A stretch of 22,029 bases of DNA, taken from contig CAJUFO010000075.1 in assembly GCA_910585615.1 (NCBI GenBank), forward strand, positions 1-22,029, read 5' to 3'. Below, piece by piece: positions 1 to 8,326 of this stretch. The notes under the pieces are model-generated. The model had not been told where the DNA came from. It saw only the letters and a program-made list of their open reading frames with translations, and made no database searches. A program made the position numbers and the translations under genes. This DNA is from an uncultured Acetatifactor sp. (GTDB lineage: Bacteria; Bacillota; Clostridia; Lachnospirales; Lachnospiraceae). Each line of letters begins with the position of its first letter. The stretch's first letter is position 1.

Positions 1-2905
1 GCTCCAGGGTCTGGGCCACGTCCTTCTCGTTCAGCCCCTGGCCGGACACCTTGGCTACCTTGCCCGAGAAATTGCTGTCCGTCATGCGCACTTCGCGCAT
101 GATGTTCTTGGCCAAAGTCATCGTGTCCATGCCCTCTTCTCCTGTGATGATCAGGTTTCCGGTATAGGCGGCCATGCTGAGATTGTCCAGGGCCTTCACC
201 AGCTGCTCCCTGGAACGGCGGTTCTGGATAAAGGGGGCAAAAAGCTCCTTCTCCTCCCGAGTCAGGCCCCTGACCTTTGCCCGGTCGCGCTCCACGGGAA
301 GCCTTTCCTTTCCAGCGGCCTTCTTTTCCGTTTTGGACTCCTTAGCTGCCTTGAAACGTCCTGTCTGAACCGGCCCGCCTTCCTCCGCTTTCTCTATCTG
401 CTCCTGGATTTCTTCTATCTCATCTATTTCTTCTATCTCATCTATCTCATCTATATTTTCTATCTCTTCTGCGGCTTCGATCATGTCCGTTTCCGGAATA
501 TCGTCCGCTTCCAAGAACTGGTCCTCGTCCTCATATCCCGCTTCCTCCGGAACATCCTCGTCCTCATATTCCAGTTCCTCCACATACTCGAATTCGTATT
601 CAGCTTCCCTTTCCGTTATGGCATATTCGGCTTCCCCCTCATATCCATCCTCCGCTTCGGCATACTGGATTTCGCCTTCGTATTCCTCTTCCTCTTCCGC
701 TTCGGCATACTCGGTTACGTCCTCAAACTCCTCTTCACCCTCTGCTATGCCATCCTCGGTCGCGCCTTCGTACTCCGCTTCTTCCTCTGTTACATCAATG
801 GCCGCGCTTTCGTATTCCGCTCCCTCCGTCACACCATACTCGATCGCGTTCTCGTATTCCGCTCCCTCCGTTACACCATACTCGATCGCGTTCTCGTATT
901 CCGCTCCCTCCGTTACACCATACTCGATCGCGTTCTCGTATTCCGCTCCCTCCGTTACACCATGCTCGATTGCGTTCTCGTATTCCGCTCCCTCCGTTAA
1001 GGCATCCTCAATCGCGTTCTCGTATTCCGCTTCTTCCTCTGTTACATCAACGGTTGCACTTTCGTATTCCGCTTCCTCCTCCGTTACGGCATACTCGGTT
1101 TCTTCCTCATATGCGGCTTCCTCCTCGTCCATTCCGGCTTCGCCATCATATTCCGCCTCGCCATCGGTATCCCCAGCCTCTTCCACATATTCCGCGGCCT
1201 CCGGCCACGTTCCAGCCTCCCCTATCTCTTCCGGTTCTGCCCCCGTTTCAGTATCCTGCGGCACGTCTGCTCCATCGCTATATGCCACCTCTTCCGCGCT
1301 CTCCGGCTTCGTATAGCTCTCCGTCGCGGAATCCTGCCGTGCTGCCTCCGACAGACCCTGAGCCTCCCTGCCTTCTGCCTGAGTCTGCCCTGCCTCCCCT
1401 TTCTCGAGCTGCTCCAGCAGGCCGTCCCTGACAGCGGCATCGAATTCCGTGAACATCGGGCCCGTCTGGCTCAGGACATGCTTGCGCACCTCCTCCTGGC
1501 ATTTTGCCTCGCTCTCTTTCTTTATCCGCTCCCACTCCGCCAGAATGTCCGCGATCTTCATTTGGCCTGTTATCTGCTTCTCCGCAGTAGCGTTCTCAGG
1601 CAGCACGATGCTGATCTGTCCATCTGCCTCCTGGGAGAGCACTTCCGCCATCTCTCTTGGCGGCTGTATATCTATCCGCGCTTCCTCTGCCTTCTCCGCA
1701 TGCTGCTCCGGAGCTCGCCGGGCATCAATGTCTGCGTCCACGTCTTCCCGGTCCGTCTCCGCTCCGGCCTCCTCCGCATCCGGCCCCTCGTCATGCCCCG
1801 AAGCCGCATACGAATCCTGCCATTTTACAGTCTCCGGCTCCGGTTCAGCCTCTTCAAAGGTCTCCTCTTCCGCCAGAAAAGCATCGTCAATCTCTCCCGT
1901 AGCGCCGAAGAACACCTCCGACTCTTCTATCTCTTCCTCTCCAAAGTCCTGGTAGCCCACATCCTCCGGCACCCCGGAGGCTCCCTCCGCAGGGAACGCC
2001 CCCGCCTGCACGCTGCCATCCGCTCCCAGTACCTCCTGGAGCCCTGCCGCCAGTTCGGCCTGCAGATTGATGGTATTGTACTGTCCCACATCCACGGTTT
2101 TCACCTGGATATCCAATTCGTCCGGCTGTTCCGGTTCCAGGGCAGCTCCTTCCATATATCCAGGCTCCTGTCGTCCGTCCTCTTCCGGTCCCTGCTCCTC
2201 CGGCTGCCAGCCGTAGTCCCCGTCCTGTCCATTCTGCTGCCCGTAATCCTCCTCATAGCTATCCTGCTCTTCCGGCTCTCCAGGCACAGCCTCCTCGAAA
2301 CGCCTGTCGTACACCTCTTGCTGGGCTGGTGTCAGCGGCTGATGGAGCATCTTCAGCTCCATGGCCTTTACCACATACTTGCCCTCGCCGAACCACAGAA
2401 TCAGCTCATCGCATTCCTCCACACAGCGGGTAATCAGCCCCACCCTGTGATAGAGATAGGCCAGCTCATAGGCCCATTTCTCCCTGTAATCCCTCTTCTT
2501 CAGCTCCTCCAGCACGCCGATGCGCTCCTCCAGGCTCACCTCCTGGGCCTCATAGAGCTTGTACTGCAGAATGAAGCGGCCCGTATCCCTGGGGGCCACC
2601 CGCACGAATTCCTTGTAGTAGTTCAGGGCCTGCACGAAGTCCTCTGTCTTGATGCAGAGCTCGCAGAGAGAGTAGCAGATAGTCCTGCCGCCGGGCCTGC
2701 GCTCATAGGCCAGCAACAGCATGTTCTTCGCGTCCTCATAGCGCCTATTTATCTTGTATACATCGCTTACGGTACAGAGCATCATCACGCTCTTCACCCT
2801 GCGCCAGTCGATGGTGTCCGCGATTTCGGCAGCCTGCGCGAAATTTCCCTGTCCTATCAGGGACTTTATCTCATCCGATCTTACTTTATATTCATATTTA
2901 TCCAA
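1..2905 (-). CDS. TPR protein with long acidic repeat region and degenerate AAA-like domain (C-terminus outside window)
   Basis: About 968 codons are open without a stop and run off the left edge. Residues 1-200 look like helical TPR repeats, for example a segment about paired helices with Tyr/Ala/Leu spacing. Residues 200-520 are Glu/Gln/Pro-rich and probably disordered. Residues about 600-712 carry 14-residue acidic repeats of the type IEYGVTEGAEYENA, followed near residue 810 by an alternating Glu/Asp/Ile tract. From about residue 865 a folded domain starts; it contains GNLIITGEEGMDTMTLAKN, which sits where an AAA P-loop would be but lacks the GK[ST] lysine. The start is TTG at 2905, with AGGGG nine bases upstream; no in-frame ATG lies nearby. 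Similar TPR plus AAA-like proteins occur in Lachnospiraceae next to rsmA, but I know of no established function. A separate promoter precedes it. The gene is sure, the function unknown. Confidence 0.85.
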   Translation of the reverse strand, partial: MDKYEYKVRSDEIKSLIGQGNFAQAAEIADTIDWRRVKSVMMLCTVSDVYKINRRYEDAKNMLLLAYERRPGGRTICYSLCELCIKTEDFVQALNYYKEFVRVAPRDTGRFILQYKLYEAQEVSLEERIGVLEELKKRDYREKWAYELAYLYHRVGLITRCVEECDELILWFGEGKYVVKAMELKMLHQPLTPAQQEVYDRRFEEAVPGEPEEQDSYEEDYGQQNGQDGDYGWQPEEQGPEEDGRQEPGYMEGAALEPEQPDELDIQVKTVDVGQYNTINLQAELAAGLQEVLGADGSVQAGAFPAEGASGVPEDVGYQDFGEEEIEESEVFFGATGEIDDAFLAEEETFEEAEPEPETVKWQDSYAASGHDEGPDAEEAGAETDREDVDADIDARRAPEQHAEKAEEARIDIQPPREMAEVLSQEADGQISIVLPENATAEKQITGQMKIADILAEWERIKKESEAKCQEEVRKHVLSQTGPMFTEFDAAVRDGLLEQLEKGEAGQTQAEGREAQGLSEAARQDSATESYTKPESAEEVAYSDGADVPQDTETGAEPEEIGEAGTWPEAAEYVEEAGDTDGEAEYDGEAGMDEEEAAYEEETEYAVTEEEAEYESATVDVTEEEAEYENAIEDALTEGAEYENAIEHGVTEGAEYENAIEYGVTEGAEYENAIEYGVTEGAEYENAIEYGVTEGAEYESAAIDVTEEEAEYEGATEDGIAEGEEEFEDVTEYAEAEEEEEYEGEIQYAEAEDGYEGEAEYAITEREAEYEFEYVEELEYEDEDVPEEAGYEDEDQFLEADDIPETDMIEAAEEIENIDEIDEIEEIDEIEEIQEQIEKAEEGGPVQTGRFKAAKESKTEKKAAGKERLPVERDRAKVRGLTREEKELFAPFIQNRRSREQLVKALDNLSMAAYTGNLIITGEEGMDTMTLAKNIMREVRMTDSNFSGKVAKVSGQGLNEKDVAQTLE
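769..1104 (-). repeat. 42-bp tandem repeat coding for a 14-residue acidic unit
   Basis: The period is exactly 42 bp, so the reading frame is kept. Five copies from 811 to 1020 are nearly identical (units start at 811, 853, 895, 937 and 979). Copies at 769, 1021 and 1063 are diverged, and weaker ones extend left towards 679. On the coding strand the unit reads IEYGVTEGAEYENA. High identity of the central copies suggests recent expansion by slippage or unequal recombination. Confidence 0.95.
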
Positions 2906-2976
2906 GGTAATACGCCCCTATCCCTAATGGCAATCTATATGTAAGCCTCTTCCCATACCTCCGGCCATTATTCTCT

Positions 2977-3006
2977 AGTGTAACATAGCCAATGTATATA
3001 TGTCAA
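2977..3006 (-). promoter_or_regulatory. Predicted sigma-A promoter of the TPR gene
   Basis: On the minus strand TTGACA (3006-3001) is followed after 18 bases by TACACT (2982-2977), with a TG dinucleotide one base before the -10. It lies in the gap after rsmA and gives a leader of about 65 nt before the TTG start. Confidence 0.7.
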
Positions 3007-3023
3007 AAATAAAAAAGAAAAAA

Positions 3024-3875
3024 TCACAGCCTGTCCGAAAGCGCCGCGAACTGCGTCAACGTCAGCGCCTCGCCGCGAACCATAGCGGGAAGCCCCATCT
3101 CCTCCAGAACCTGTGCCACCCGTTCCCTGGAGACTCCCAGCCCCGGCGCATTCCCCAAGCTGTTGGCCAGAGTCTTGCGACGCTGATTGAACGAAGCGCG
3201 GATGATGGCAAACAGCTTCCCGGCATCGGCTGCCTGGACGGGAGGCGTCCCGTACCTGGTCAGACGAATCACGGCACTGCCCACATTAGGCCTGGGAATG
3301 AAGCAGTTGGGCGGTACATTGGCCACCACCTCCGGCTCCGAGTAGTACTGCACCGCCAGCGAAAGGGCCCCGTACTCCTTGGTGCCTGGGCCCGCCTGCA
3401 TCCGCTCCGCCACCTCCTTCTGCACCATGACCGTAATGTTCTCAAGCGGCGCGCCGCTTTCCAGCAGGCTCATGATGATGGGGGTAGTAATGTAGTAGGG
3501 CAGATTCGCCACCACCTTTACGGGGCATCCCTCCTGCCCAGAAATAAGCTCTCTCACATCCAGCTTCAGGATGTCCTCATTTATGACCGTCACATTGGGG
3601 TAAGGGGACAGCGTCTCCTCCAGAATGGGAATCAGGTTCCTGTCGATTTCCACCGCCACCACCTTCCCTGCCCGCTCAGCCAGGAGCTGGGTCATGGTGC
3701 CGATGCCAGGGCCGATTTCCAGCACGCAGTCGTCTTCTGCCACTCCCGCCGCATCCATGACCCTCTGCAGCACATTGGGGTCGATAAGGAAGTTCTGTCC
3801 GTATTTTTTCTGAAATGTAAAGTTGTGCCTGCGCAGCACCTCGATGGTGTTGTGAGGGATTCCCAGATTTGCCAT
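3024..3875 (-). CDS. rsmA: 16S rRNA (adenine1518-N6/adenine1519-N6)-dimethyltransferase RsmA/KsgA
   Basis: RsmA dimethylates two adjacent adenines in the 3'-terminal hairpin of 16S rRNA, using S-adenosylmethionine, late in small-subunit assembly. The 283-residue protein is of normal length. Seen: the entry motif KKYGQNFLID (23-32), SAM motif I VLEIGPGIGT (51-60), the acidic loop VAVEID (73-78), and the catalytic motif NLPYYI (124-129). The frame stays open upstream to 3977, but those extra 34 residues do not look like the family and would overlap the HAD gene, so ATG at 3875 was chosen. Its ribosome binding site is weak (GGAACGGGAAA). It is the last gene of the run that includes the HAD phosphatase, with a 64-base gap. 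A T-rich run of about 16 bases follows the stop, but I see no clear hairpin before it. Confidence 0.95.
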   Translation of the reverse strand: MANLGIPHNTIEVLRRHNFTFQKKYGQNFLIDPNVLQRVMDAAGVAEDDCVLEIGPGIGTMTQLLAERAGKVVAVEIDRNLIPILEETLSPYPNVTVINEDILKLDVRELISGQEGCPVKVVANLPYYITTPIIMSLLESGAPLENITVMVQKEVAERMQAGPGTKEYGALSLAVQYYSEPEVVANVPPNCFIPRPNVGSAVIRLTRYGTPPVQAADAGKLFAIIRASFNQRRKTLANSLGNAPGLGVSRERVAQVLEEMGLPAMVRGEALTLTQFAALSDRL

Positions 3876-3939
3876 TTTCCCGTTCCAGTTCCGCGGCAGA
3901 CTGCCGCCTTCTCTCCTTCCGCTTCGTGTACAAGTCTCC

Positions 3940-4593
3940 TTACTCTGCTCTGCGCTGCAGGAAGTCCCGTACCTCAATCAAATCCTTCAGTATTATGTAG
4001 CTCAAACGCCCCATCTCCTCATCGGGTGCGATCATGTCCGGCACCATGATGGGGCACATCCCAGCAGCGTGGGCAGAGCGGATGCCGTTGGGGGAGTCCT
4101 CGATGGCATAGGTCTGCTCCGGCTCCACCCCCAGCCTTTCACAGGCCAGCAGATAGATGTCCGGCAGGGGCTTGGAATGCTCCACCATGTCCCCCGCCAC
4201 CACTACAGAGAAGTAGTCTTCCAGGCCCGTCCGCTTCAGATAGCTGCGGACGGATTCCTCTCTGGTGGAGGAGGCCAGCCCCACCGCGTACCCGTAAGTC
4301 TTCAGCCATTCCAGTATCTCGTGCACCCCCGGCTTCACCGGCAGGCCGTTTTTTTCCAAATACTCCTGGAACCACGCGGCCGTGTGCCTCCGAAAGAGCG
4401 GATAGTCGAAGTCCTCCCCGTAGGCGTCGAAGACCACCCGCCTGCTGTCGTTTGCATTCAGGCCGATGCACAGAGGAAAGACCTTCTCCATATCAGGCAG
4501 CCCCCACTTCGCGGCCACCTCCATCCATGCCTGCATACATAACGCCTCCGTGTCGAACAGGACGCCGTCCATATCGAATATCACTGCTTTCAT
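3940..4593 (-). CDS. HAD-superfamily hydrolase, beta-phosphoglucomutase-like (subfamily IA)
   Basis: A 217-residue phosphatase or phosphomutase of the haloacid dehalogenase superfamily. Seen: motif I FDMDGVLFDTEA with nucleophile D7 and acid/base D9; a helical cap at about 15-85; motif II around SST (108-110); motif III lysine K141 in HSKPLPD; motif IV AIEDSPNG with E165 and D166 for magnesium. Families with this layout act on small phosphosugars or nucleotides; the substrate cannot be told from the sequence. The start ATG has a good GGGAGGGG site. It lies between the DHHW gene (75-base gap) and rsmA (64-base gap) and is probably co-transcribed with both. Confidence 0.9.
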   Translation of the reverse strand: MKAVIFDMDGVLFDTEALCMQAWMEVAAKWGLPDMEKVFPLCIGLNANDSRRVVFDAYGEDFDYPLFRRHTAAWFQEYLEKNGLPVKPGVHEILEWLKTYGYAVGLASSTREESVRSYLKRTGLEDYFSVVVAGDMVEHSKPLPDIYLLACERLGVEPEQTYAIEDSPNGIRSAHAAGMCPIMVPDMIAPDEEMGRLSYIILKDLIEVRDFLQRRAE

Positions 4594-4668
4594 CCCAGTC
4601 CCCTCCCTCTTTTGCTTGTCAGAAAACCGCTCTCCGCAAGAACTCCGATTTCAAGAAGCCTGCGGCTC

Positions 4669-5790
4669 CTACTCCACATAGGCGAAATCCTCCAGGAAAT
4701 GGATGCAGTTGTACAGCACCAGCACGTCCATGCCGCCCTTCGGCTCATATTCCTCCATGAATTCGAACAGCCTGCCCCTGAAATACCTTGGATCCAGCAC
4801 ATAGATCTTCTCATAGTGGGGAATCAGTAGGGGGATGAAGCAGTTGGCATAGGAATCCTTGATGACGAACAGGGTGTGGTGGTTGGGATAGCCTGTCTCG
4901 ATCTCCACGAAGGCATGGTTGTCGTCCAGGAAGAACCCGTACTTGTTCTTCGTGTCCAGATGGGAGGCTTCGTAGCAGGTATCCTTCTCCACCTTCAGGT
5001 CGTAGGTCACCTTCAGGGGACGCTTTAAGGTCTCCGGGAAATAGTGGATGGAATCCCCGGCCATGTCCAGGTTCACCTTGGCCTGCAGCGTCCCCAGGAA
5101 CCCCTCCGCCACCAGCTCCATGTCCTCCGCGCCGTAGCGCCCCCCGCGCCGTCCCGTGTAGGCCGCCCAGGCATCATAGCCGTAGGCCGCCCCCAGGGAC
5201 GTCCAGTGGTGGTCCGTGCGGTAATAAATCTCCTCCTGCGCATGCTCCTGCAGGACCGTGTACACATCTATGAAATGCTCCTCTCCCACATGGCTCTCCA
5301 CCTGGTCCAGAAGCTGCTTTTCGTCATAATAGGGCGCAAATTTCGGCAGCTTGTCCGTGAGGATGTTGTCCGCCGTGGGCACCAGCATCACCCCCGCGTC
5401 CCACTCCCAGACCAGCTTATCCAGCAGCGCGATTTTCTTGGACTCCTGCACGGCAGAGTAGTCCCCGGGCAGATGCCTCTCTATCAGATAGCCGTCGGAG
5501 CCCAGATAGACCCCGCCGATCTCCTTTTCCTGCAGCGCCAGGTCCATGTAGGTCTTGATCGCCACCCATTTGTCCCGGCTGACGAACTGATCCGTCAGGT
5601 AGGCCTCATACTTCTCCGTATAGTCCTCCCGCAGAAGTGCCTCCAGGGAAAATTCCGGCCTGGCGGCCAGCACCCTGTTCTCCGTCTCCGAAAAAAGGCG
5701 GTCCTTCTGTATCAGATCCGCCGCGGTGAACACCACGATGACAGACGCGATGACGATTATGGTAAAAAGAGCGCTTCTCTTCTCATTCAT
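4669..5790 (-). CDS. DHHW-family protein (AlgJ/AlgX-like, SGNH-type), membrane anchored
   Basis: A 373-residue protein with an N-terminal signal anchor at about residues 8-25, so the main domain is outside the membrane. Seen: FSETENR (33-39), common near the start of this family, and the signature RTDHHWT with D193-H194-H195-W196. A KDSYANCF segment near residue 310 resembles the Ser-containing block of AlgJ/AlgX-type SGNH enzymes. In alginate systems such proteins move acetyl groups from an MBOAT partner to the polysaccharide. The MBOAT gene directly upstream (46-base gap) supports a paired role in acylating a surface glycan; that substrate is inferred. An in-frame TTG lies two codons upstream at 5796, but ATG at 5790 sits better relative to AAGGA. 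Confidence 0.88.
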   Translation of the reverse strand: MNEKRSALFTIIVIASVIVVFTAADLIQKDRLFSETENRVLAARPEFSLEALLREDYTEKYEAYLTDQFVSRDKWVAIKTYMDLALQEKEIGGVYLGSDGYLIERHLPGDYSAVQESKKIALLDKLVWEWDAGVMLVPTADNILTDKLPKFAPYYDEKQLLDQVESHVGEEHFIDVYTVLQEHAQEEIYYRTDHHWTSLGAAYGYDAWAAYTGRRGGRYGAEDMELVAEGFLGTLQAKVNLDMAGDSIHYFPETLKRPLKVTYDLKVEKDTCYEASHLDTKNKYGFFLDDNHAFVEIETGYPNHHTLFVIKDSYANCFIPLLIPHYEKIYVLDPRYFRGRLFEFMEEYEPKGGMDVLVLYNCIHFLEDFAYVE

Positions 5791-5836
5791 GTGCAATCAT
5801 TCCTTTTTGACTCATTCGGTCAATCGCTTCCGGATC

Positions 5837-7249
5837 CTAAAAGCGAAAATAGAGGAAAGGGTTGTAGGACGCGTCCACGATCCCCGCGATGCTCAGCAGA
5901 AGCAGGCCCGCCGGGATGAACTTCTCTCCGAACCGGTACAGGGCGATATGGAAGCCCATCCGGGAACCTCTCAGACGCTCCGTCAGCTTGTGGGTCAGGG
6001 GCGTGGACGCCACCAGGGCCACCAGGAACAGAATCAGATACTGCCTGCCCAGATAGATGCCCTGCCTGTCGAACAGGCTCACGCCCGTCCCCGTCATGGC
6101 CTTCACATAGCTCCAGATGCCCGCCGGCGTCTCCAGGGCGAAGAGCACCCATCCCGCCAGCGCCACCAGCAGCGTGTACAGGATGCCGATTCCCTTGGGC
6201 AGCCATGCCAGGAGCCGCCCCAGGAACAGTTTCTCCAGCATCAGGGCGAAGGCGAACCACAGCCCCCACAGCAGGAAATTCCATCCCGCTCCGTGCCAGA
6301 TGCCCGTGAGCATCCATACCACCAGGATGTTCAGCAGCTGCTTGGGCAGCCCCCTCCTGCTGCCCCCCAGGGGAAAGTACACATACTCCCGGAACCAGCT
6401 CCCCAGGGAGATATGCCATCTGCGCCAGAACTCCGTCACGGAGGCCGAGATATAGGGATAGTTGAAGTTCTCCGGGAACCGGAAGCCCAGCATCCGCCCC
6501 AGGCCGATGGCCATGTCCGAATAGCCGGAGAAATCGAAATAGATCTGGAAGCCGAAGGCCACGATGCCCAGCCAGGCCGTGAGCATGCTGATCCTGCGCA
6601 GGTCCATGGCGCTGACGAAGGCCCAGAGCTCCCCGATGTTATTGGCCAGCAGCACCTTCTTCCCCAGGCCCATGCAGAACCGCTTCAGCCCCTCGCTGAC
6701 GTCGGGAAGCGTAATCCTGCGGTGATGCATGGATTTCTCCACATCCCGGTACTTCACGATGGGCCCGGCGATGAGCTGGGGGAACATGGCCACGTACACC
6801 CCGAAGTCCAGGAGGTTCCTCTGCACCTTAGCCTGGCCCCTGTACACATCGATGGTGTAGGACATGGTCTGGAAGGTGTAGAAGGAGATGCCGATGGGCA
6901 GCCCCAGGGAGAGCAGCGGGACCTTTGTGCCCAGGACCGCGTTCACGCTCCCAATCAGGAAATCCGCGTATTTGAAGAAGCACAGCACCCCCAGGTTGAT
7001 GACCACCGAGGACAATAACACCAGCTTCGCCCCTCGCTTCCCCCGAAGCCTCTCCAGCAGCCGCCCGTGGACATAATCCACCACCGTGGAGAAGAGCATC
7101 AGCAGCACGTACACCGGCTCCCCCCAGGCATAGAAAATGAGGCTCCCCAAAAAGAGGATGAGGTTCTTCATCCTCTCGGGAACCAGATAATACAATAGGA
7201 AGAACAAAGGCAAAAAACGGAAAAGGAACACGATGCTGCTGAAAACCAT
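5837..7249 (-). CDS. MBOAT-family O-acyltransferase (AlgI/DltB-like)
   Basis: A 470-residue polytopic membrane protein of the membrane-bound O-acyltransferase family. Many hydrophobic segments run from residue 4 to the C-terminus. Family landmarks: MFPQLIAGPIVKY (155-167), FDFSGYSDMAIGLG (238-251), FWRRWHISLGSW (274-285, His279) and GIWHGAGWNF with the conserved catalytic His319. These proteins hand an acyl group, usually acetyl or D-alanyl, across the membrane. No dltA or dltC is nearby and a DHHW gene follows, so O-acetylation of an exported polysaccharide is more likely than teichoic-acid D-alanylation (inference). ATG at 7249 has AGGAG about nine bases upstream. It lies 53 bases after the DUF4358 lipoprotein gene. 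Confidence 0.93.
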   Translation of the reverse strand: MVFSSIVFLFRFLPLFFLLYYLVPERMKNLILFLGSLIFYAWGEPVYVLLMLFSTVVDYVHGRLLERLRGKRGAKLVLLSSVVINLGVLCFFKYADFLIGSVNAVLGTKVPLLSLGLPIGISFYTFQTMSYTIDVYRGQAKVQRNLLDFGVYVAMFPQLIAGPIVKYRDVEKSMHHRRITLPDVSEGLKRFCMGLGKKVLLANNIGELWAFVSAMDLRRISMLTAWLGIVAFGFQIYFDFSGYSDMAIGLGRMLGFRFPENFNYPYISASVTEFWRRWHISLGSWFREYVYFPLGGSRRGLPKQLLNILVVWMLTGIWHGAGWNFLLWGLWFAFALMLEKLFLGRLLAWLPKGIGILYTLLVALAGWVLFALETPAGIWSYVKAMTGTGVSLFDRQGIYLGRQYLILFLVALVASTPLTHKLTERLRGSRMGFHIALYRFGEKFIPAGLLLLSIAGIVDASYNPFLYFRF

Positions 7250-7302
7250 TCCTGTATACTCCTATACTACGCGTCGGGGCTCCCCTTGGGACCAGCCTTT
7301 TC

Positions 7303-8007
7303 TCAGGGCAGCTTGGCGCGGACGGCCTCTATCACCTTGTCGTTTCTCTCCTGGCACAGGGCGACTACAGCCTCTTCGCCCTCTTCCTCCGCCTGGGTGG
7401 TATCTCCGCCCAGCTGCACGAACATCACATAGCTGCCAATGGTCTCCACCCGTGAGGCCTGAATCTTCCCCAGGTTCATGGGATACTGCATGGTGTCGCT
7501 GACCTTGGCCTCCCGGTAAGCCTCCAGGGCCTCCCGTACCGCCTCCACTTTATCATCTTTCGCCCTGATAATCAACAGGGTATCCACATGGGCGCTCATC
7601 ATGGGCATCTCCGCCATGTAGTCCTCGTACATGTCGGCCGAAATCCCGAAGCTCATCTCCAGCATGTCCGGCTCCAGCGCCATATCCGGCCAGTAGCCCC
7701 CTTCTTCCGCCGCCTCCACCGCCGCGGCCTTCAAATCCTCCATCTCCTGGCTCCAGCCCTCCGCCGCGCCCTCCGGCTCCCGGGCCTCACTGCTGTCGGC
7801 GGAATCCGACTCCTCCGGGGCAGCGCTTTCTTCCGGAAGGCTTTCCTCCGGAGCGCCCTCTGTGCCCTCTGCGCTCTCCGTGCTCTCCTGGACGCTGCTC
7901 TCTCCAGAACCTGAGGAACTCTCCTTCCCTCCGTCCCCGCCGCATCCCGCAAGCAGGAACGCCAGCGCCACCGCACACAATGCAACCAATCTCTTTTTCA
8001 TCATCAT
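7303..8007 (-). CDS. DUF4358 domain lipoprotein
   Basis: About 234 residues. The N-terminus MMMKKRLVALC...LLAGC is a lipoprotein signal peptide whose lipobox cysteine is at about residue 22, so the protein should be anchored on the outer face of the membrane. Residues 25-85 are a Ser/Glu-rich linker. Residues about 105-230 match my recollection of DUF4358, including an EDYMAEMPMMSAHVDTLLII block and a C-terminal SYVMFVQLG strand. The function of DUF4358 is not established. Three ATGs in a row (8007, 8004, 8001) follow AGGAGGAG; 8007 or 8004 is the likely start. A longer frame to 8034 lacks such a site. It is the first gene of the MBOAT/DHHW run, which suggests a role linked to surface glycan modification. 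Confidence 0.85.
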   Translation of the reverse strand: MMMKKRLVALCAVALAFLLAGCGGDGGKESSSGSGESSVQESTESAEGTEGAPEESLPEESAAPEESDSADSSEAREPEGAAEGWSQEMEDLKAAAVEAAEEGGYWPDMALEPDMLEMSFGISADMYEDYMAEMPMMSAHVDTLLIIRAKDDKVEAVREALEAYREAKVSDTMQYPMNLGKIQASRVETIGSYVMFVQLGGDTTQAEEEGEEAVVALCQERNDKVIEAVRAKLP

Positions 8008-8081
8008 TGACTCCTCCTGTTTCTGAAAATCCAAAGGATTTCTTTTTGACTAGTCTGTCCCTATCCGGATTTTCTACACGC

Positions 8082-8090
8082 ATTGTAACA
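8082..8090 (-). promoter_or_regulatory. Extended -10 promoter of the DUF4358-MBOAT-DHHW run
   Basis: The minus strand reads TGTTACAAT here, an extended -10 (TGnTATAAT-like). The best -35 at 17-base spacing is poor, so the extended element would carry it. The distance to the DUF4358 start is about 75 bases. Confidence 0.55.
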
Positions 8091-8172
8091 CAATTTCTGC
8101 CAAAAGAAAAGCCCGCATTGCCAAACTGCAGGACGGCGCACGATACCTTTCCCTAATGTGCGCGCATTCCTG

Positions 8173-8201
8173 TTGCTTTTTCCACATAGATAAAGTATGA
8201 T
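8173..8201 (+). promoter_or_regulatory. Predicted sigma-A promoter of the hflK-hflC operon
   Basis: TTGCTT (8173-8178), a 17-base spacer and TATGAT (8196-8201). The leader to the hflK ATG would be about 120 nt and contains GC-rich short hairpins, for example CGCTG/CAGCG around 8260-8275. With the divergent promoter at 8082-8090 this explains the 319-base gap 8008-8326; no gene is seen in it. Confidence 0.6.
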
Positions 8202-8326
8202 GGAGTCAACATCGGGAGACTGATCAGAACGGTAACGCCGCGGAGGCGCCGCCCTTTAGCGCTGTCGCGCAGCGGGTTGTACTGCAAATTTAACCGGTGC
8301 GCAGTATAAATTAAGGAGGAACGCAT

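Noticed and set aside
769..1104. Possible CRISPR array
   Set aside because: The 42-bp units are contiguous with no spacers and keep the coding frame; it is a coding tandem repeat.
483..1316. Plus-strand open frame, 277 residues, Ser/Tyr-rich with repeats
   Set aside because: It is the complement of the Glu-rich repeats in the minus-strand TPR gene; the Ser/Tyr bias follows from reading GAA/GAG-rich DNA backwards.
1478..2944. Plus-strand open frame of 488 residues
   Set aside because: Antisense shadow of the TPR gene, Leu/Arg/His-rich, no ribosome binding site and no recognisable domain.
3000..4049. Plus-strand open frame of 349 residues
   Set aside because: Antisense to rsmA and the HAD gene; no domain seen.
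5726..7018. Plus-strand open frame of 430 residues
   Set aside because: Antisense to the MBOAT and DHHW genes, rich in His, Gln and Pro as expected for GC-rich antisense reading.
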